A stretch of DNA of 64,000 nt from NCBI RefSeq assembly GCF_041734735.1, contig NC_134907.1, positions 6,473,510 to 6,537,509 of the forward strand, in the 5' to 3' direction. Of this stretch, positions 58,736 through 64,000 are shown in pieces (within the stretch, counting starts at the first letter, position 1; each line of letters begins with the position of its first letter). The position numbers and the translations under genes were made by a program. Below the pieces are notes generated by a model. The model had not been told where the DNA came from, did not search any database, and saw only the letters and a list, made by a program, of their open reading frames with translations. The DNA comes from Babylonia areolata (lineage: Eukaryota; Mollusca; Gastropoda; Neogastropoda; Buccinidae).

Positions 58736-59495
58736 ATCGTTTGTAAATCACTGAATATCTGTAAATGTTTTGCTGAAATACAGATTTCCAACGCATTTTT
58801 CAAGCTGTCTGTGGTGTACATACACCTGAAACAGATGTCTGTGTATCTAATGGGAGACCAGTGACAGACCATAATCATGCACCCTTCTTCATTTAAATCA
58901 TTTATCGATTTTTTTTTTAAATTTCTAGCTTTGTGTGAAAACACACCTGCTTTTATGTAGTGGTCCTTAACTTTTTTGTGAACAGTGTATGTATGGCATG
59001 AGAATACATAGACGTTTTCCCTGAAAACACGTAATCAGTGCAACAAATTTAACGGTTCTGACAAAGCATTCTCAGTTTGACAATCGTATCTCTCCATGAG
59101 TTACGATCCGGAAACGTAATTTTCGTGAGCTTCCATGTGTGAGTGAATGACAGTTTTTTTTAGAAAACTAGTAGATTTGATTTAGCTGGATTATGTTAAT
59201 GATGCAAGGAATTTGTTACGAGAATAATACTGTGCATTATCAAATCACGATAATTATAAGCCAGTTAGATTGGAAAAGCTAACTCAATGAAACACTCGCA
59301 ATGGACTTGCACTTTGATCCTCTAAGATTATCATATAAAAAGAACTTATTATTTTTTGCCAAATGAGCAAATTTTACTGTTCTAAGAAAAGGCTATTCTA
59401 GACATGAACGTCCATTGATTGTACATGTCATTGATCAGTTTTTTTTTTCAATTCATTCAGATACCGTCAAACAAAATCACCCCACTAATGAAAAG
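58736..59495. other. unannotated A/T-rich stretch
   Basis: Contains the non-repeat end of the frame above (to 58864), then featureless DNA. Confidence 0.45.
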
Positions 59496-60090
59496 TATAA
59501 CTACAGTACAATACTATAGACTACAACACAACATAATACGACACAACATGACACAATACAATATTACAGACTACAACACAACATAATACAACACAACATG
59601 ACACAATATTATAGACAACAACACAACATAATACGACACAACATTACACAATATTATAGACTACAACACAATACGACACAACATTACACAATACAATACT
59701 ACAGACTACAACACAACGCAATACGACACAACATTACACAATACAATACTACAGACTACAACACAACATGATACGACACAACATTACACAATATTATGGA
59801 CTACAACACAACATAATACGACACAACATTACACAATACAATACTACAACACAACATAATACGACACAACATGACACAATACAATATTACAGACTACAAC
59901 ACAACATAATACAACACAACATGACACAATACAATACTACAGACTACAACACAACATGATACGACACAACATTACACAATATTATGGACTACAACACAAC
60001 ATAATACGACACAACATCACACAATACAATACTACAGACTACAACACAACATGATACGACACAACATGACATAATACAGTACAACGAAAC
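59496..60090. repeat. 50-bp A/C-rich minisatellite, about 11 copies
   Basis: Unit ACTACAACACAACATAATAC, GACACAACAT, TACACAATACAATATTACAG, with units shortened by loss of the AATACAATA part. It is built from ACAAC/ACAAT pentamers, so it may have grown from a pentanucleotide repeat. Confidence 0.92.
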
Positions 60091-61075
60091 CCAATGCAAA
60101 ACACAATGCTGCGGATTACATAAACATTTAGATGTATGTAACTTTAGGTATTGTGTGAGTGATAAGCATGGCTTACTTCAAACACAAACCACTGACATCA
60201 TACATGCACAGGACTCACTAAATGTTGGCAATTCTTCGAAAAAAAATTCGAAAGACAAAGAGTAAAATCCCAACATGAATAAAATCAATTCATCAACCAA
60301 AATATAAATGCTGAGTTCGAGAGGTCTATCCATCGAATTCCTGAAGTCAGTCAACAGTGTTTCTATTTATATCTGGTTCCTGATTGGCCGTTCAACGCAC
60401 ATGCGCAGACTCTGTGGCCCACGGAGCATAGCCTCGTTGTGCCGACTGCAAAAGAAAACCACACCTCGACATCAGCTGAACAGTTTGTGTCTCTCCACTA
60501 AACAATTAACAACATGTATACAGGAAAAATACACAAACACTAAACTGAAGGACTGAAAAATGTATCCAGAAAGTAACAGATTCGGATAATTCAACAGCAT
60601 TCACAGAAGAAAAAATGGTAAACAAATGATTACACGGTTAGCAGGTGGAATTGTGATACATGTTCGGTTAAAGCAATATAATATTTCAACAAACAATAAC
60701 TATGTAAACACGCAGTCAGCTACGCTACTATCGAAGGAAAGGTTAATAATAAGATACACAATACAGAACTGGAATTTTTTTTTTTATTAAAGGATACGGT
60801 AAAATAAAATGATACAATAAATAATCATTCAAAATATAGCAGATAAAACAAATCAAAACGGGGAACACTGAAACGCAGTAACATCACAGCCATCAACCGC
60901 TTAGTATAGCAATCATATACATGGGCTTCTACATGGTTCTTTCATAGTAAATCTATTAGGTTTTTTTTCTATTATGTATAGAGTTTATTCAAATTTGAAA
61001 TTTAAAGTGATAGACTAACTGAGCATCTTGCATAATCATACGCACAGGCAAGCTTTCACACTCATGTCATCTCCA
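60091..61075. other. unannotated stretch
   Basis: A/T-rich. A plus frame of 82 codons at 60308-60556 has no recognisable motif. Nothing else supported. Confidence 0.4.
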
Positions 61076-61166
<91 letters not shown>

Positions 61167-61170
61167 CGCG
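61076..61170. repeat. (CA)n and (TATG)n microsatellites
   Basis: CA dinucleotides (61076-61132) then TATG tetramers (61138-61166). Confidence 0.95.
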
Positions 61171-61916
61171 CATTCACACACAAGCAAACATATATGCACA
61201 CACAACAACGTTCCTGAGAATTCTGAAAAATTCCAAATAAATTCATTCACTGGTCAGCCATTTATATATTCGTTCAAGTGTTCTACCATTCCTTGATTCG
61301 TCCTTTCATTCATTCATTCATTCATTCACGTCTACGTTCATTTCAACGCTATTTGTGTATCTTGTTTACACGTTTCGTTTGTTCTTTTAGAACAAGAAAT
61401 AAAACCAGAAAAAAAACAGGGGGGGGGGGGGGGCAAAAAAAAACAAAAAACAAAAAACCCAAACCAAAAATGATCAAATGGAAGAAACATAATAAAAGAC
61501 CAAAACAGAAGAGAAGAAATCAAGACAGTGTATCGGATGAGACACACTGAAAACACGAGGCAGAGGAAGAAATATCCAGTGAATTACATATGATTAACAG
61601 GGCTTTCACAACACTAAGAATCGAACAGCTGAGAAGATGAAATGGCGAAAAAGAATCAAACTGAAAAAAGGTAAACACCTTCTTTTCCGTACCCGGTGGT
61701 ATGTCTTTTTGCTACAACCCATGGTCCTTCTTTTAGTAAATATAAAATAAAATGACGAAATCATAATCAAACGAAACAAAATGTCAGTAAAATAAGCACA
61801 TAATGATGATATGAAGCCACAGTTGACTACTACCGCCATTGTATAGTTTTGTTAATGAAGCTACAACCGCTAATGCTTCTACGAACAACTACTATTTGAT
61901 TTTATTTGTCAGTAAA

Positions 61917-61963
<47 letters not shown>

Positions 61964-62280
61964 GTGATACATGTATAAAGTAGAAGGAAAAGTAAAGCGA
62001 AGATTTCATTTTTGAAAAAAGTAAGTATAAAATGCGGAGGGAAAAACACACGAATATTTGCCTGCTTCTACTGTTAGAAGTACTTGATACCAGTAAAAAC
62101 TGTTGTTGTGCCTTTTTTTTCTTTCTTTTTATGTAGAACAGGAAAACAAAATGAAGAAGTTGACATGCACTAGAAATGAGCGGAGACTGTGTTGGGCAGT
62201 CCTCAGACGATCAAGTGCTATGGCTGGACACCGCCTGTCCTGGTGGAAACCTGGGGCTGTTGTTGATCTTTCCTGTTTTC
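61171..62280. other. unannotated stretch with a 17-base G run
   Basis: (ATTC)n at 61306-61328, poly-G at about 61420-61433 inside an A-rich region, (ACT)n at 61917-61961. No gene. Confidence 0.5.
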
Positions 62281-62460
62281 TGTTTGTTGTTGTTGTTGCT
62301 TGGGTTGTTGTTATCGTTGTTTTTTTTAAATTTTTTTGTTTGTTTGTTTTGTTTTGTTTTGTTTTTTTGTTGTTGTTTTCGTTTTGTTTTTTGTTGTTGT
62401 TGTTTTGTTTTGTTTTTTGTTGTTGTATTTTTTTTGGGGGGTTGTTTTTTTTTTTTTTCA
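62281..62460. repeat. (GTT)n/(GTTTT)n tract
   Basis: T/G repeats with T runs. Confidence 0.9.
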
Positions 62461-63115
62461 ACAAAGCATTTCCTATCCATTTTATCATCTTCTACACGCG
62501 ATCTCGGTATGGAGGCTTTCATTCAGAAATCTTTCCGGTGTTGGCTTAATCAGTACTTTGTCATTCTCAGCAGTGACTTTTCTTTATTGTTCTACAACAC
62601 ACGTCTTTCCAATCTCTTTACTAATCACATCATCATACACAGCGAAATATTATTTTCTGAGCTATATGATAATTATTTTCATGATTCATAACAATCTGAG
62701 TGTGTTCTACTCACCTTCAGTCAATAATGTCGTACATTTTCTAACATACTTCTATCTACTCTCTTCATTAGCAGCATGCAAAGTGATGACATCAATGTGT
62801 CCTCTTAACAATTCAATAAATTACCCGTGGAGATTTGTCGCTGGGGTATTCGTAGAGGTTAGAACTCTTGCTTTGCACCGTGTTTTTGACGTAGCGAGGT
62901 GTGACGTCACTGGAATGATGATGACGCACATCCTCCTCGAGATACCTCTTCTGATATGAAGGATTATTCACCTGTTTTGTTTCCAATACAAATCAAGCAA
63001 CAAAAGGTTTAGCAAAAGGATGGAAAATAATGACAGCTATGTGAATATTAGTTGAAAAGAAACACTTTGTTGACGGGTTAGTAGTGCGACACCACACGCT
63101 GTTAATCAGTTTATT
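62461..63115. other. unannotated stretch
   Basis: A frame continues from the T/G repeat to 62959 but shows no domain or motif I recognise; the non-repetitive part (about 165 codons) is hydrophobic and Ser/Thr-rich. Probably non-coding. Confidence 0.35.
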
Positions 63116-63117
63116 GA

Positions 63118-63690
63118 ATGAGAGAGAAAGGAAGGTGGAGAGAGAGGGGCGGGGGGATGGGGGGGAGGGGGATGGAGAGAGAGAAGAGGGGGGAAGAGGG
63201 TGATGGAGAGAGAGGGGGGGGGGCAGAGAGAGAGAGGGGAGACAGAGAGAGAAAGAAAGGTGGAGAGAGAGAGGGAGGAAGAGGGTGATGGAGAGAGAGG
63301 GGGGGGGCAGAGAGAGAGAGGGGAGACAGAGAGAGAGAGGGGGGTGGTGACAGAGAGAGAAAGAGATGTGGAGAGAGAGAGAAGGGTGACAGAGAGAGAG
63401 AGGGGGTGACAGAGAGAGAGGGGGGGGTGACAGAGAGAGAGAGGGTGGTGACAGAGAGAGAGGGGGGGGGTGACAGAGAGAGAGAAAGGGTGACAGAGAG
63501 AGAGGGGGGGTGACAGAGAGAGAGGGGGGGTGACAGAGAGAGAGAGGGTGGTGACAGAGAGAGAGGGGGGGTGACAGAGAGAGAGAGGGTGGTGACAGAG
63601 AGAGAGAGGGGGTGACAGAGAGACAGAGAGAGAGGGGGGTGACAGAGAGGAAAAGAGTGGGGGGAGAGGAAGGGGAGAGAAAGGGGAATC
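63118..63690. repeat. (GA)n/G-rich minisatellite
   Basis: Variable units of GTGACAGAGAGAGAGAGGGG, with G runs of 5 to 9, over 570 bp. The minus strand is (CT)n/C-rich. Frames are artefacts. Confidence 0.95.
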
Positions 63691-64000
63691 AGGGAGTCGA
63701 GAAAAAATGGAAATAATCATAATATAGTTGATTACAGCCAAAGAAGCAGACAGAGGTATGTTACCAGCAACGGTGAAGATGTAATGAAGGTGCGTGTTGT
63801 GACGATGGTTGTGGAAACAATAGCATTGTTACAGAAATAACACACACACACACACACACAGGTAGAGTAAGTAGAACAATCATTTCAGTTCCACGCCAAC
63901 ATTACTGCGTCAACAAACCACAGTCACCAACCAAATTATACCAGGATTTGAACAACTCACGAATTTAAGAAAAGGAATAACGCGATCAAAACAGTAAAAT
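63691..64000. other. unannotated stretch at the window edge
   Basis: A short (CA)n at 63840-63860; no other feature. Confidence 0.45.

Noticed and set aside
62336-62959. 207-codon frame as a membrane protein
   Set aside because: It begins in a T/G repeat, which translates as hydrophobic residues; the remainder has no recognisable domain.

Overview
The window reads as a piece of a large, repeat-rich animal genome. It most resembles a marine gastropod or other lophotrochozoan: long (GT)n, (CT)n and trinucleotide tracts, several tRNA-headed SINE families, non-LTR (LINE) fragments of a type I recall as common in molluscs, TTAA-ended MITE-like elements, and minisatellite arrays up to 6.4 kb. There are no bacterial operons, no rRNA and no CRISPR. 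The species call is inference; the split gene and the repeats are seen directly.

The one confident host gene is a plus-strand class A (rhodopsin-like) peptide-receptor GPCR. Five coding exons (6077-6290, 7285-7462, 32897-33043, 34961-35166, 37231-37476) join with compatible phases (2, then 0, 1, 1, 0) and GT/AG borders. They give about 329 residues covering TM2 to TM7 and a C-terminal tail. The N-terminus and TM1 are not recognisable here and probably lie upstream of base 1. Each exon sits beside simple repeats, and the 25-kb third visible intron is filled almost entirely with repeats.

Layout. 1-4860: microsatellites, SINE pieces and a 51-bp minisatellite (2418-4262). 4861-7462: pyrimidine tract, exon A with degenerate copies of its two ends on either side, two SINEs, exon B. 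7463-32896 (intron): LINE remnants (7905-8890, 11349-13085, 19632-21230, 28660-30140, 30146-30330), SINEs, four TTAA-ended MITE-like elements, a 4.2-kb 27-bp array (14163-18325) and a 42-bp hairpin minisatellite (30310-31510). 32897-37476: exons C, D and E. 37477-44850: possible 3' UTR and intergenic DNA with SINEs and a degenerate antisense LINE piece. 44850-51270: a 23-bp satellite of roughly 280 copies. 51271-64000: no recognised gene, with 57-bp, 36-bp and 50-bp arrays and many microsatellites. The 36-bp array keeps a 443-codon frame open.

I did not find a convincing undescribed system. The most interesting items are the duplicated splice-site and exon fragments around GPCR exon A, complementary repeats flanking exons C and D, a SINE central domain shared by elements with different tails, the TTAA MITE family, a recent LINE insertion with clear target-site duplications, and the open 36-bp repeat frame whose copy-to-copy variation is largely synonymous.
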